From NCBI GenBank assembly GCA_003327455.1, contig QOQU01000011.1:1-64000 (forward strand): 64,000 nucleotides of DNA. Reading direction: 5' to 3'. Of this stretch, positions 19,985 through 28,938 are shown one piece after another; position 1 is the first letter of the stretch; each line of letters starts with the position of its first letter. A program made the position numbers and the translations under genes. The DNA is from Anaerolineae bacterium. GTDB taxonomy: Bacteria; Chloroflexota; Anaerolineae; Anaerolineales; UBA4823. The notes beneath the pieces are model-generated. The model did no database searches. It was not told the DNA's origin and saw only the letters and a list, made by a program, of their open reading frames with translations.

Positions 19985-20083
19985 TTACCGTGCAGTCGCC
20001 AACGCAAAGCCGCCCATCCTTCCTCGGGAAGGTGAGAACGGACGACGAGCTGCGGGCTTAGCGAACGGTAACATCATACGCAT
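19985..20083 (-). CDS. Arginine-rich leader peptide of the lysW operon (candidate)
   Basis: A 32-codon ORF starts at the ATG ending at 20083, with AAGAGG as ribosome site 8 nt upstream. It begins MRMMLPFAKPAARRPF and contains six arginines, at positions 2, 13, 14, 20, 22 and 32, but only one lysine. Its 3' half contains CCTTCC-CGA-GGAAGG, a small hairpin, and GAGGAAGGA (20017-20025) can instead pair with TCCTTCCTC in the terminator just downstream. Stalling at the CGT CGT pair would place a ribosome over the first arm of the small hairpin, freeing the second arm to block the terminator. This is the layout of transcription attenuation. I infer arginine-responsive control; translation of the ORF is unproven. 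Confidence 0.6.
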   Translation of the reverse strand: MRMMLPFAKPAARRPFSPSRGRMGGFALATAR

Positions 20084-20204
20084 AATATAATCCTCTTACA
20101 ATTGTTTTGCAAAAGCAAAAAATACCGAAATTTCCGGGGGTCTTTTTGTACAGAATGACGAAGCCGCTCAGCCGTCTTTTGTTCTGCTCATCCCGCTGAC
20201 ATTT

Positions 20205-20972
20205 TCACGGTCGGTTGAGCTTCCAGATGATGTTCAAGCCATCCAGGGTCAGCCATGGGGCGATGATCTGCAAGACAGTGGTTTCTGCGGCGATCACCTC
20301 GGCTAACCCACCGGTGGCGATCACTTTCATTTTCTCTCCTAATTCAGCGCGGAAACGCGCCACCATCCCTTCCACCAACGCCACATAACCGAAGATCAGC
20401 CCCGATTGCATGGCATGAACGGTGTTTTTACCGATCACGTTTGGCGGACGCTGCAGGTCGACGCGGGGCAGTTTCGCCGTGCGAAGAAAAAGAGCTTCGG
20501 CGGCAATGCCAATCCCGGGAGTAATCGCCCCGCCCAAATAATCGCCCTCTTCGGAAATGGCGTCAAAGGTGGTCGCCGTGCCAAAATCCACCACACAGGC
20601 CGGGCCGCCATAGAGTTTTTGCACTGCGGCTGCATCCACAATGCGATCGGCACCGACTGCGCGCGGGTCGTCGTACCGAATGCGCACCCCCGTCTTCACC
20701 CCCGCATCCACGATCAGCGGCTCCTGGTGGAGGTAGCGGCGGCAGGCTTCTACAATTCTCCCCGTCACCGGCGGCACCACCGAAGCCAGACAGACTCCGG
20801 TGAGAGCCTCCGGCGCCACTCCGCCATGGCGTAAGAAAGAGACAAATTGCAAGCCGTATTCATCTGGCATCCGTTCATGATCGGTAGCCAGGCGCCAGCG
20901 TGGACCCAGGCGATCCTCTTGATAAACGCCAAAGGTGATGTTGGTATTGCCGATATCAATGGCTAAAAGCAT
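20205..20972 (-). CDS. coaX: Type III pantothenate kinase
   Basis: The 255-residue protein phosphorylates pantothenate, the first committed step of coenzyme A synthesis, in the cytosol. It shows the acetate-kinase/actin-like fold signatures of CoaX: the phosphate loop MLLAIDIGNTNITFGVY, the catalytic Asp in GADRIVDAAA, the ACVVDFGTATTFDAI segment and ATGGLAEVI near the C-terminus. It is the last gene of the panB-panE-panC-coaX series, 90 bp after panC. Type III kinases are not inhibited by CoA, so flux may be set upstream. Confidence 0.96.
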   Translation of the reverse strand: MLLAIDIGNTNITFGVYQEDRLGPRWRLATDHERMPDEYGLQFVSFLRHGGVAPEALTGVCLASVVPPVTGRIVEACRRYLHQEPLIVDAGVKTGVRIRYDDPRAVGADRIVDAAAVQKLYGGPACVVDFGTATTFDAISEEGDYLGGAITPGIGIAAEALFLRTAKLPRVDLQRPPNVIGKNTVHAMQSGLIFGYVALVEGMVARFRAELGEKMKVIATGGLAEVIAAETTVLQIIAPWLTLDGLNIIWKLNRP

Positions 20973-21062
20973 GTTACCTCCTTCAGGGGATCTGTCGGAA
21001 AAATCCGGCGATTTGGCCCGAGAGATTTCAGGCTCTCTCTGACCTCTCTGGATCGCAAATAT

Positions 21063-21908
21063 CTAAAACTCGCCACCGATGACCAGATTGTCGATCAGGC
21101 GGGTCTGACCAATGAAAACTGCCAGCGAAAGCAGGGCTGCACCGCTCACCTCACCCTGCCATTCCTGCAGGTCCTCCAGTCTGGCACAGGAGACATACTG
21201 CGCTCGCGCCAGCGGTTCACCGTTCAGGACAGCTTGCATCACCTGGCGAAGATGATCGGCGTTGCGTTGCCCGGCTTCATATGCCGCCTGGGCAGCGGTC
21301 AGGGCACGGTAGAGCACGGTGGCAGCCTGTCGCTCCTGTGGGTTGAGATAGACATTGCGGCTGGACATGGCAAGTCCATCAGCCTCGCGCACGGTAGGAC
21401 AAACCACCACCTGGATGGGGAAATTGAGATCGGCAACCAGACGGCGAATGACCAACGCCTGCTGAGCATCTTTCTGACCAAAGTAGGCTCGCTGTGGCTG
21501 TACGGCATTAAACAGCTTGGCAACCACTGTGGCAACTCCTCGAAAATGCCCGGGGCGCATGGCGCCTTCCAGGGGTGCAGCGATCTGCTCAACCGTTACC
21601 CACGTTTGATAGCCTTCCGGATACATGATTTGCGGGGTGGGCGTCCACACCACATCCACCCCCTCAGCTTCTAATAAGGTCAGATCGCGGGGCAGATCAC
21701 GTGGATAGCGTTCCAGATCTTCCTGCGGACCGAATTGGGTGGGGTTAACAAAAATGCTGACCACGACCGAAGCGCACTCGCGTCTGGCAACTCGAACCAG
21801 CGAAAGATGCCCTTCGTGTAAATAGCCCATGGTCGGCACCAATCCCAGCGGCTCTGGCAAATTCTGGCGAGCCTGGCGAAGGTCCTGGAGGGTTGTGATC
21901 GTCTGCAT
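21063..21908 (-). CDS. panC: Pantothenate synthetase (pantoate-beta-alanine ligase)
   Basis: The enzyme condenses pantoate and beta-alanine with ATP. I start the 281-residue protein at MQTITTLQDL, preceded by AGAGGT; the frame stays open 40 codons upstream only because it passes through palindromic repeats (a PSPLPQGEG-like peptide), so that extension is spurious. The ATP site motif VPTMGYLHEGHLSLV (HLSLV of the HxGH type), FVNPTQFGPQEDLERYPR, the ribose-binding GQKDAQQALVIRR and MSSRNVYL are all intact. It forms a cluster with panE and panB. A 294-bp repeat-filled gap lies before it. Confidence 0.96.
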   Translation of the reverse strand: MQTITTLQDLRQARQNLPEPLGLVPTMGYLHEGHLSLVRVARRECASVVVSIFVNPTQFGPQEDLERYPRDLPRDLTLLEAEGVDVVWTPTPQIMYPEGYQTWVTVEQIAAPLEGAMRPGHFRGVATVVAKLFNAVQPQRAYFGQKDAQQALVIRRLVADLNFPIQVVVCPTVREADGLAMSSRNVYLNPQERQAATVLYRALTAAQAAYEAGQRNADHLRQVMQAVLNGEPLARAQYVSCARLEDLQEWQGEVSGAALLSLAVFIGQTRLIDNLVIGGEF

Positions 21909-21938
21909 ATGAATTACCTCTTGTTCCTTCAAATTTTT

Positions 21939-22262
21939 CCCTCGCCCTGTGGGAGAGGGGTGAGGGTGAATCCATCTCCCCTCGCCTTGTGGGAGAGGGG
22001 ACGGGGGTGAGGGCTTTGCCTCGCCCATTACGGCACCGAAGCGTCTTTGTCATACTCCCTCATCCCCAACCCTTCTCCCCAAGGGAGAAGGGAGTCTATC
22101 TCCCCTCGCCCTGCGGGAGAGGGGTCAGGGGTGAGGGCTTCGCCTTGCCCATTGCGGCACCGAAGCGTCTTTGTCATACTCCCTCATCCCCAACCCTTCT
22201 CCCTAAGGGAGAAGGGAGTCTATCTCCCCTCGCCCTGCGGGAGAGGGGTCAGGGGTGAGGGT
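21939..22262. repeat. Palindromic repeat cluster 3, between panE and panC
   Basis: Hairpin units of the CCCCTCGCCC..GGGAGAGGGG type and the TCCCCAAGGGAGAAGGG type alternate, with a spacer (CGGCACCGAAGCGTCTTTGT) occurring twice in nearly identical form. The right end of the cluster overlaps the 3' end of panE by about 60 bp and supplies its last codons. Confidence 0.9.
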
Positions 22263-23204
22263 TTCTACCACGCCCTGCGAGGGAGAAAATTCATCCGTCT
22301 TTTCCACCAACGCCCGCACCAAATGCCACAACAGCTCCAGCGTGGGCGTCGATATCCCTGCCTGACGGGCGGCATATACAATCGCCCCACAGATCGCATC
22401 AATCTCCGTTGGGGCACCCCGGCGGACATCCTGCAGCATCGAAGAGACGTTCTCCGCCGTACGCTGAGCAACTGTCTCGACCATCTCAATCGGGTCGTCA
22501 TAGGGCAACGCAATCCCCTGAGCCTTTGCCACCCGTGCAGCTTCTTCTGCGGCGCGGTGCATCAATTGCCGCGCCGTGGGTCGTTGCAGCAACTCGCCGT
22601 TGGTTATCCCTAACAAAGCCGTAAGAGGATTGATGGCGGCGTTGATCACCAGTTTCCCCCACACCAGTGCCTCGAGGTTCTGGCAGATTTCCAGTTCAAA
22701 ACCTGCCTGGCGAAGACAGTTTACCAGTGGCGCCAGACGCGGCTGAGCGCCAAGCGAGATCATCCCATCGCCTGCCTGTCGAACGACTGCAGGGGCGAGC
22801 AAGGTCGCCCCGAGGGTGGTGACGCCCAACGCCACCCGTTCGGCACCGAGTATCTGGCTGAGAATTTCGCGGTTTCCCCAGCCGTTTTGCAAGGTGAGCG
22901 CCACGCCTTCCATGGCGAGGCAATGGTGCAATTGCCTTGCCGCCCGCTCGCTCTGCCACGATTTGACCAGCACGATTGCGTAACGAACGCCCTGCACTTC
23001 CTCAGGATCAGCCGTGGCAAATACGCGCACCACGTTCTGCTGTCCATCCAAGGTGGTCAGGCGAATTCCTTGCTGCGAGATTGCCTGCAAAGCGGCTTGC
23101 CAACTGCCCAGCATTGCCACCTGGACGCCTGCCGCCGCCAGCCGGGCGGCGAACAAACACGCCAGCGCGCCACTTCCGACGATCAGCACCCTTTCATCGT
23201 TCAT
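22203..23204 (-). CDS. panE: 2-dehydropantoate 2-reductase (ketopantoate reductase)
   Basis: The 333-residue NADPH-dependent enzyme reduces ketopantoate to pantoate. The dinucleotide motif VLIVGSGALACLFAARLAAAG opens the protein over its first 25 residues, LQNGWGNREIL marks the loop after the fourth strand, and the catalytic Lys lies in VWGKLVINAAINPLTALLG. The domain ends near VEKTDEFSPSQG. The last 20 or so residues (ETLTPDPSPAGRGEIDSLLP) are encoded by a palindromic repeat, so an original stop codon has probably been replaced. The start overlaps the panB stop as ATGA, showing tight coupling. Confidence 0.94.
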   Translation of the reverse strand: MNDERVLIVGSGALACLFAARLAAAGVQVAMLGSWQAALQAISQQGIRLTTLDGQQNVVRVFATADPEEVQGVRYAIVLVKSWQSERAARQLHHCLAMEGVALTLQNGWGNREILSQILGAERVALGVTTLGATLLAPAVVRQAGDGMISLGAQPRLAPLVNCLRQAGFELEICQNLEALVWGKLVINAAINPLTALLGITNGELLQRPTARQLMHRAAEEAARVAKAQGIALPYDDPIEMVETVAQRTAENVSSMLQDVRRGAPTEIDAICGAIVYAARQAGISTPTLELLWHLVRALVEKTDEFSPSQGVVETLTPDPSPAGRGEIDSLLP

Positions 23205-24124
23205 GGGATAGTCGCTTCAGACCACCATTTGGGGGACAGGCTTTGCAATTGTTGTAAGAAAGACTGCCACTCTGTTTCGCTCATTTCCAGGCTATGGTCT
23301 GCGGTTGGGAAGGCGCCGCTTTGGACTTCGGCAATATATTGGGCAAAGGCAGCCCGCATCAGAGGATAGAATTGGGCATATTGCTTGGCAAAGCGGGGCG
23401 TAAAACGGTCAAACAAGCCCAATAAATCGTGGGTGACCAACACCTGACCATCACAGGCAGCGCCGGCGCCAATGCCGATGGTGGGGATTTCCAGGTTTTG
23501 GGTGATGGTGGCTGCCAGTTGGTGGGGGATCGATTCCAATACGATGCTGAAACAGCCCGCTTCCTGCAGAAGGAGTGCATCTTCCAACACACGCCGCGCC
23601 TGGGCGGCATGACGTCCCTGCGGGCGGAAACCGCCCAATTGATGGATGCTCTGAGGGGTTAAACCAAGGTGTCCCATGACCGGGATGCCGGCTGCGACAA
23701 TGGCTCGAATCGTCTCGAGCCGTTCACGACCGCCCTCCAGCTTCACCGCTTCCATGCCTCCTTCTTGCAAAAAGCGACCGGCATTCCGCACCGCTTCCTG
23801 CACCGAAACTTGATAGGACATGAAGGGCATATCCCCAATCAGAAAGGCTTTTTGAGCGCCGCGCGCCACGGCGCGACAGTGATGCAACATTTCCTCCATC
23901 GTCACCTGTAAGGTATTTGGATATCCCAAAACTACCATACCCAAAGAGTCACCCACCAGGATGATGTCAATGCCAGCCTCATCCAGGGCTTTGGCGGTGG
24001 GGTAATCGGCTGCGGTCAACATGGTGATCGCCTGTCCTTGTTCTTTTTTACGCTGCAGGTCGGTGAGGGTGATTTTTTTGCGCTCCGTCGTTGACGGAGG
24101 CGTGGGGGTCAGTTGAGCAGACAT
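23201..24124 (-). CDS. panB: 3-methyl-2-oxobutanoate hydroxymethyltransferase
   Basis: The enzyme transfers a methylene group from 5,10-methylenetetrahydrofolate to ketoisovalerate, giving ketopantoate. I start the 307-residue protein at MSAQLTPTPP, where AGGAGG sits 5 nt ahead; a 30-residue longer form has no such site. Family signatures include MLTAADYPTAKALDEAGID, the metal-binding LVGDSLGMVVLGYPNTL, LIGDMPFMSYQ, VKLEGG, MGHLGLTPQ and the catalytic Glu in IVLESIPHQLA. IGIGAGAACDGQVLV follows. It is the first gene of the pantothenate operon, with a promoter at 24218-24246. Confidence 0.96.
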   Translation of the reverse strand: MSAQLTPTPPSTTERKKITLTDLQRKKEQGQAITMLTAADYPTAKALDEAGIDIILVGDSLGMVVLGYPNTLQVTMEEMLHHCRAVARGAQKAFLIGDMPFMSYQVSVQEAVRNAGRFLQEGGMEAVKLEGGRERLETIRAIVAAGIPVMGHLGLTPQSIHQLGGFRPQGRHAAQARRVLEDALLLQEAGCFSIVLESIPHQLAATITQNLEIPTIGIGAGAACDGQVLVTHDLLGLFDRFTPRFAKQYAQFYPLMRAAFAQYIAEVQSGAFPTADHSLEMSETEWQSFLQQLQSLSPKWWSEATIP

Positions 24125-24217
24125 GGTGCCCTCCTTTACGAATAAGGTAGAGCCCGCCTTGCGGGTTGAATTCATAGTGGATTGGTCTCGCTGGTCAGAC
24201 ATGCAAGCCTGCAATGC

Positions 24218-24246
24218 ATTATGCCCCAGATTTGGTTAAAAAACAA
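24218..24246 (-). promoter_or_regulatory. Probable panB operon promoter
   Basis: On the minus strand TTGTTT (24241-24246) and CATAAT (24218-24223) are 17 nt apart. It lies about 95 nt before the panB start and overlaps the divergent promoter, so the two may interfere. Confidence 0.5.
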
Positions 24247-24249
24247 GAG

Positions 24250-24278
24250 GTGAAATCGTCAAGCGGTAGTGATATAAT
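24250..24278 (+). promoter_or_regulatory. Extended -10 promoter for the secreted metallopeptidase
   Basis: TGATATAAT at 24270-24278 combines a TGN element with a perfect -10 box. The -35 position (24250-24255, GTGAAA) is poor, as is usual with an extended -10. The start codon lies 40 nt downstream. Confidence 0.6.
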
Positions 24279-24317
24279 CCGACAGAACAAGACCGATTTC
24301 GTTGAAAAGGATGTTGC

Positions 24318-26423
24318 ATGAACGAGAAAAAATTGGGGTGTTGGATTATTGGTAGTATCGTCGTGTTATCGCTTTGCCTGGTATGTGTCTGTAGTGTAGC
24401 CGGCGGTGCGTCTTACTGGTTATGGAATCAGGTTGCTGCTCAAAGCACCCTCGAGGTCAGTCTCTCGGATGGCACACCTACTCCGATCGTTCGCCGTCCG
24501 CCGGGCACGCCAACCCCCATTGCTCCTTCCGACCCAACTGCACTTCTTCCCACACCAGCCGGGCAACCGTCTGCCGTTCCGGGCAACCCAACCCTGGCTG
24601 AAGCCTCCCCCGAACAGGTTTTGGAACTGCTCAATAACACCATCGTGCCGGTCAACGATCTGGTGGATCTGGCGCAACGCCTGCAAGGCAAGAAGAACAT
24701 CCAGCGCACTCAGCCAGCCCCGCCCAAGCCCTATCAGGTTGGCGACACCAAATCGTTCTGGATTACCAATGCCGACACAAACGAGAGCTTTCGAGTTCAA
24801 ACGACCTTACGCTATGTCACCGAACACGCCTATTTCTGGGTTGAAAACGGTGTTTCGTACCGCGAGCGCGAACTGCAAGATCTGGCAGAGACCTTTGAGA
24901 AGAAGATTTATCCCACCAATCGGGAGTTTTTCGGCAGCGAATGGAATCCAGGCGCGGACGGCGACCCGCGCATCTACATTCTCTACGTGCGCAATGCCGG
25001 AGATAACATCGCCGGCTATTTCTCCTCGGTCGATTCTTATCCGCCCGAAGCCCATGAATATTCCAACTGGCACGAAACCTTCGTCTTTAACGCTGATACG
25101 GTTGACCTCAACGAAGAATTTACTTACGGCGTGCTTGCCCATGAATTTCAACACATGATTCACTGGGCGAACGACCGCAATGAGGAAATCTGGATCAACG
25201 AAGCCTTTTCCGAATTAGCCATGTTTTTGAACGGTTTTGACACCGGCGGGCATGACTGGCTCTTTTCCCGCCAGCCCGACCTGCAATTGAACGACTGGCC
25301 GACCGATCAAGACATCACCGGACCGCATTATGGCGCTTCCTTTCTCTTTATGACCTACTTCTTAGACCGTTTCGGCGAGAACGCCACCAAGAAGCTGGTT
25401 CAGTTGCCCGAAAACGGGCTGACGAGCATTGATGTTTTGATGCAGAGTCTCGGGATTCGCGACTCGCGCAGCGGGCAGATCGTCACCGCCGATGATATTT
25501 TCGTCGACTGGACAATCGCCAATTACCTGAACGATCCCAACGTGGACGATGGGCGGTATTTCTACTCCAACTACACCGTTGTGCCGAAAGTCTCGGATAC
25601 CGAGACCATTCGTTCATGTGATTCCAGCCAACACACCCGTGAAGTCCGCCAGTATGGAGCGGATTACATCCGCATTCGCTGCCCGGCGCCAACCACCCTG
25701 GTCTTTGAGGGGTCAACCGTCGTCGGTCTTTTGCCGGCTGACCCGTACTCTGGTGCCTGGGCTTTCTGGTCGAACAAGGGAGATGAGTCCGACATGACCC
25801 TCACACGCACCTTCGATTTCACCCAGGTGCAGGCTCCGCTCACCCTTCAATACTGGACGTGGTACGATCTGGAGAAGGATTACGATTTTGCCTATCTGTT
25901 AGCTTCGACCAATGGCGAAGATTGGGAGATGCTCCGTCCGCCCTCCGGCACCGATAATGACCTGACCGGCAACAATTTCGGCTTTGGCTACAACGGGATG
26001 AGTGGAGGCGGGGAAGAAGCGATCTGGATTCAGGAGAGTGTCGATCTTTCCAGGTTTGCCGGGCAAAAAGTGCAGATTCGCTTCGAATACGTGACCGATG
26101 CAGCCGTCAACGGCGAGGGGTTGCTGGTGGATGACATTGCCATCCCTGAAATTGGCTACTTCACCGACTTCGAGAGCGATGATGGCGGTTGGGAAGCAGC
26201 CGGTTTCGTGCGCATACAAAACGTCCTGCCTCAAACCTATCGCCTGTCCCTGATACGGATCGGCAAACCCCACACGGTCGAAACGCTTACGCTAAACGCT
26301 GACAACACCCTCGAAATCCCGCTTGAGTTCGGCAAAAATCTGTCAGAGGTGGTGCTGGTGGTCAGCGGTACAACGCGTTTTACCCGCCAGCCAACCGCCT
26401 ATCGCTTCTACTTTTTGCCTTAG
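24318..26423 (+). CDS. Secreted zinc metallopeptidase (M30/M6-like) with C-terminal jelly-roll domain
   Basis: The 701-residue protein has an N-terminal membrane segment (IIGSIVVLSLCLVCVCSVAGG) and a Pro/Thr-rich linker to about residue 110. The catalytic domain contains LAHEFQHMIHW, with zinc ligands His275 and His279 and catalytic Glu276. INEAFSELAMF, 16 residues on, supplies the likely third ligand. The AHEFQHMI form resembles hyicolysin-type (M30) and immune inhibitor A-like enzymes; I cannot fix the family. A later domain (residues about 470-610; WAFWSNKGDESDMTLTRTFD, VQIRFEYVTD, LLVDDIAIPE) is the MAM-like module found in immune inhibitor A proteins. It should act outside the cell on proteins. 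It is transcribed alone from an extended -10 promoter. Confidence 0.88.
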   Translation: MNEKKLGCWIIGSIVVLSLCLVCVCSVAGGASYWLWNQVAAQSTLEVSLSDGTPTPIVRRPPGTPTPIAPSDPTALLPTPAGQPSAVPGNPTLAEASPEQVLELLNNTIVPVNDLVDLAQRLQGKKNIQRTQPAPPKPYQVGDTKSFWITNADTNESFRVQTTLRYVTEHAYFWVENGVSYRERELQDLAETFEKKIYPTNREFFGSEWNPGADGDPRIYILYVRNAGDNIAGYFSSVDSYPPEAHEYSNWHETFVFNADTVDLNEEFTYGVLAHEFQHMIHWANDRNEEIWINEAFSELAMFLNGFDTGGHDWLFSRQPDLQLNDWPTDQDITGPHYGASFLFMTYFLDRFGENATKKLVQLPENGLTSIDVLMQSLGIRDSRSGQIVTADDIFVDWTIANYLNDPNVDDGRYFYSNYTVVPKVSDTETIRSCDSSQHTREVRQYGADYIRIRCPAPTTLVFEGSTVVGLLPADPYSGAWAFWSNKGDESDMTLTRTFDFTQVQAPLTLQYWTWYDLEKDYDFAYLLASTNGEDWEMLRPPSGTDNDLTGNNFGFGYNGMSGGGEEAIWIQESVDLSRFAGQKVQIRFEYVTDAAVNGEGLLVDDIAIPEIGYFTDFESDDGGWEAAGFVRIQNVLPQTYRLSLIRIGKPHTVETLTLNADNTLEIPLEFGKNLSEVVLVVSGTTRFTRQPTAYRFYFLP

Positions 26424-26426
26424 GAA

Positions 26427-26642
26427 CTAAGCTTTCGGAGAGCGCAGGGCAGCTAATTGCTCTTCCAGTTCGGCGCGGCGCTGCGAGGCTGCCTGGCGCA
26501 ATTCATCTTGCAACCGCCGAACCCGTTCGCGCATCTCCATTCGGATCTCTTCTCCCGAGGATGGGGCAAGCAAGAGCGCCACAGTTGCCCCGAGAAAACC
26601 GCCAAGCAGTGCCCCAATGAAAAAGTTGAAAAACTTGCGCAT
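26427..26642 (-). CDS. YtxH-like small membrane protein
   Basis: The 71-residue product starts with one glycine-rich membrane helix (FFIGALLGGFLGATVALLLAP) followed by SSGEEIRMEM and an amphipathic coiled coil rich in Arg, Glu and Gln. This is the standard layout of YtxH/gas-vesicle-like stress proteins, whose biochemical role is unknown. AAAGGAG precedes the ATG at good spacing. It is convergent with the metallopeptidase gene, with only 3 bp between the stop codons and no clear terminator. Confidence 0.8.
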   Translation of the reverse strand: MRKFFNFFIGALLGGFLGATVALLLAPSSGEEIRMEMRERVRRLQDELRQAASQRRAELEEQLAALRSPKA

Positions 26643-26691
26643 CCTGGCTCCTTTCCGAATCGGTAGAGTAGCGTTGAATAAATTATACCCT

Positions 26692-26836
26692 CGGGCGCGG
26701 GCCGGGGTTGAGGGTCTTCCCCCGCCCGCCGCCGCATCTGGACGCCCATGCCTTTATCCCTCACCCCGAACCCTCCCCCTAAGGGGGAGGGAATCAAGCT
26801 CCCCTCTCCCAGTGGGAGCGGGCCGGGGGTGAGGGG
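26692..26836. repeat. Palindromic repeat cluster 4
   Basis: Two hairpin units (CCCTCCCCCTAAGGGGGAGGG and CCCCTCTCCCAGTGGGAGCGGG in part) plus a degenerate head with GGGCGCGGGCCGGGGTTGAGGG pieces. The cluster ends at the stop codon of the adenine deaminase gene. Confidence 0.85.
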
Positions 26837-28642
26837 CTATGCAGCAGGTTCAAATAGCGGCAAGATGGTCATTGCCGGCACGGCAACCAGGCCGCGATCG
26901 GTCAGGCGCAGTTCGGGAATAACCGAGAGAGGCAACAAATTGAAGCCCATATAAGGAATGGCGATGCCCTTCTCTTTCCATATATGGTTGAAATGCTCCG
27001 ATTCGGCTCGCACTTCGCTTGCCCGCTTATCGGAGATCAAGCCGGCAATGGGCAGGGCAACCAGCGCTTCCACTTTACCCTGATCAACAATCACCAATCC
27101 ACCACGGTGTTCTTTGATGGTCTCTACCGCCAGGCGCATGTCGGCCTCGTTAACGCCGGCGACAATGATATTATGGGCGTCGTGTCCGACACTGCTGGCA
27201 ACCGCTCCGCTGCGCAGATTGAAGCCCTGCAGCAAACCGTGCCCGACGCGCCCCGAACCTTGATGACGTTCGACCACGCTCAAGAAGCACAGGTCGTGGG
27301 CGGCAAAATGCTCCTGCCAGCTCTTGCCACCTTCGAGTTTAATCTTCTTGTGGAAGGTCACGATGCCGGGCAGAGCCACCTGGATGACATTGGCAACCAC
27401 GCTCTCTCTGGGCAACTCGGGTACCAGTTGGTACTGAGGTGCCAGTTTGACGGTCTGGTAGGCTGCCTGCGGGTAGCGCCAGCGGTTTTCGAGCTGTTCT
27501 TCCAGGAGCGGGGTGATCTTGCGATGTTCCACCATTAATTGACCGCCGTACCAGGTGTTTTGCACTTCCAGATCGTCGTTCAGCAGGACGATGTCGGCGC
27601 GGCGGGAATGCCCCAGCCCACCGATTTCGTTATCCATCCCATAGCGCGTCGCCGGGTGAAGGGAACCCATGCTCCAGGCAGTCAGTTTGGGGATGCCCAG
27701 ACGAGCCGCCTCGCGCACGCACCAATCCAGTCCGAAGAGGAAGAGGTCATCGGCATCGCGATCATCGGTGCACAGGCAAATGCGCTTGGTCGAGACGCCC
27801 AGCTCGGTGACGACTTTGATGATCTCTGGCAGGGAGTGCCACGGCGTGGAGGGGTTACCGGCGCGCATAAAGATCCACAGGCCGGCCTCTAGGAAGTCCT
27901 CGGTGATGTCGCGGTCAATGGCTTCATGGGTATCGGTGACGCCGGCTGCTGCGTAGGCAGCCACAAATTCACGCCCGTAACAGTGACCGCAGATCGGCAG
28001 GCCGCGCTTTAACGCCTCCGCGATGACGGCGTGACTGCGGGTTTCGCTGAAATATACCGGCACGTAATCCATCTTCTCACCCAGCGCCACCGCTTCGGGC
28101 CAGGCATCGAAGATGGCACCGATTTTCTCCGCCGTCAGGTCGCCCCCGGCGGTTTCCAGGTCGGGTGAGGTGGATGGCACCGTGCTGGGAACGGTAAGGA
28201 AGACGTTCAGCGGCGCATGGCGGGCATCTTCCAGCATCCATTCGATGCCCGCCCGGTCGGCGACGTTTCCGATCTCGTGGCTATCGCAAAAGATGGTGGT
28301 GTTACCGTTGAGCAGTGCCCCTTCGGCGTAGGCGCAAACGGTCATCATGCTGCTCTCGACGTGAATGTGAGGGTCAACCAGTCCAGGCGCCAGGATGCCT
28401 CCCTGGGCGTCGTAGAACTGAGCGCCGCTATCCCGTTTTGCCGTGCCGGCTTTTTGTACGGCAGCAATCCGCCCGTGTTTAATCCAGATTTCCCGATCCT
28501 CTAAAATCCGTTCAGTATAGGTAGAGAGGATGCGGGCGTTGGTGATAACCAGGTCTGGCGCGGCGCGACCGGCAGCCACGTCGGCTAACTCACGGGTGAC
28601 TTGATACAAGGGGGGAACGGAAAAGCGGGTAATGCGATTCAT
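26837..28642 (-). CDS. ade: Adenine deaminase
   Basis: I start this 601-residue amidohydrolase at [10 protein letters not shown], where AGGAGG lies 6 nt ahead. It deaminates adenine to hypoxanthine in purine salvage or catabolism. The metal-site motifs of Ade are visible: [21 protein letters not shown] split over strand 1, [15 protein letters not shown], and GHCYGREF followed by [14 protein letters not shown]. The C-terminal domain contains [19 protein letters not shown] and ends with the typical [14 protein letters not shown] before a short tail. It is a single gene. It lies 4 kb from ssnA, a relative often linked to purine and selenium metabolism. Confidence 0.92.
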   Translation of the reverse strand: MNRITRFSVPPLYQVTRELADVAAGRAAPDLVITNARILSTYTERILEDREIWIKHGRIAAVQKAGTAKRDSGAQFYDAQGGILAPGLVDPHIHVESSMMTVCAYAEGALLNGNTTIFCDSHEIGNVADRAGIEWMLEDARHAPLNVFLTVPSTVPSTSPDLETAGGDLTAEKIGAIFDAWPEAVALGEKMDYVPVYFSETRSHAVIAEALKRGLPICGHCYGREFVAAYAAAGVTDTHEAIDRDITEDFLEAGLWIFMRAGNPSTPWHSLPEIIKVVTELGVSTKRICLCTDDRDADDLFLFGLDWCVREAARLGIPKLTAWSMGSLHPATRYGMDNEIGGLGHSRRADIVLLNDDLEVQNTWYGGQLMVEHRKITPLLEEQLENRWRYPQAAYQTVKLAPQYQLVPELPRESVVANVIQVALPGIVTFHKKIKLEGGKSWQEHFAAHDLCFLSVVERHQGSGRVGHGLLQGFNLRSGAVASSVGHDAHNIIVAGVNEADMRLAVETIKEHRGGLVIVDQGKVEALVALPIAGLISDKRASEVRAESEHFNHIWKEKGIAIPYMGFNLLPLSVIPELRLTDRGLVAVPAMTILPLFEPAA

Positions 28643-28938
28643 GCAAAGCCTCCTGAAGGACAACGATCAACGACGAATGCCAATTGCTCTGGGCAGGCAG
28701 ACCGTCAGACGCTGGCGAAGTTATCCCGTAAACCAAACGCCTCTGCCTGAGTTCTATGGCTGTTCGTTAGCCGCTATGATACCACGAGCTGGAAGGCAAG
28801 AAAAGAGGATTCACTCTGCTTTGTTGGACACTCCGCCCACCCGGCTTCCTGCCGGCGCTCGAGTGGCTAGCATACGTAAAAGGTTCATGTCTCCAGCAAT
28901 GAGCGCAACGTCGGCGAGATTGAGTTCGAGGGCGAACC
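28643..28938. other. Intergenic spacer without recognisable features
   Basis: About 300 bp separate the adenine deaminase start from the end of a glycosyltransferase gene. Both genes are on the minus strand, so a promoter for adenine deaminase is expected here, but I see no convincing boxes, repeat or hairpin. Confidence 0.4.

Noticed and set aside
20097-20130. Riboswitch or T-box in front of the lysW leader
   Set aside because: No conserved T-box sequence or known lysine-riboswitch core is visible; the leader-ORF attenuator explains the hairpins better.
21909-22028. 40-residue N-terminal extension of PanC
   Set aside because: It is encoded by the repeat cluster, while the internal ATG at 21908 has a ribosome site and the family's normal N-terminus.
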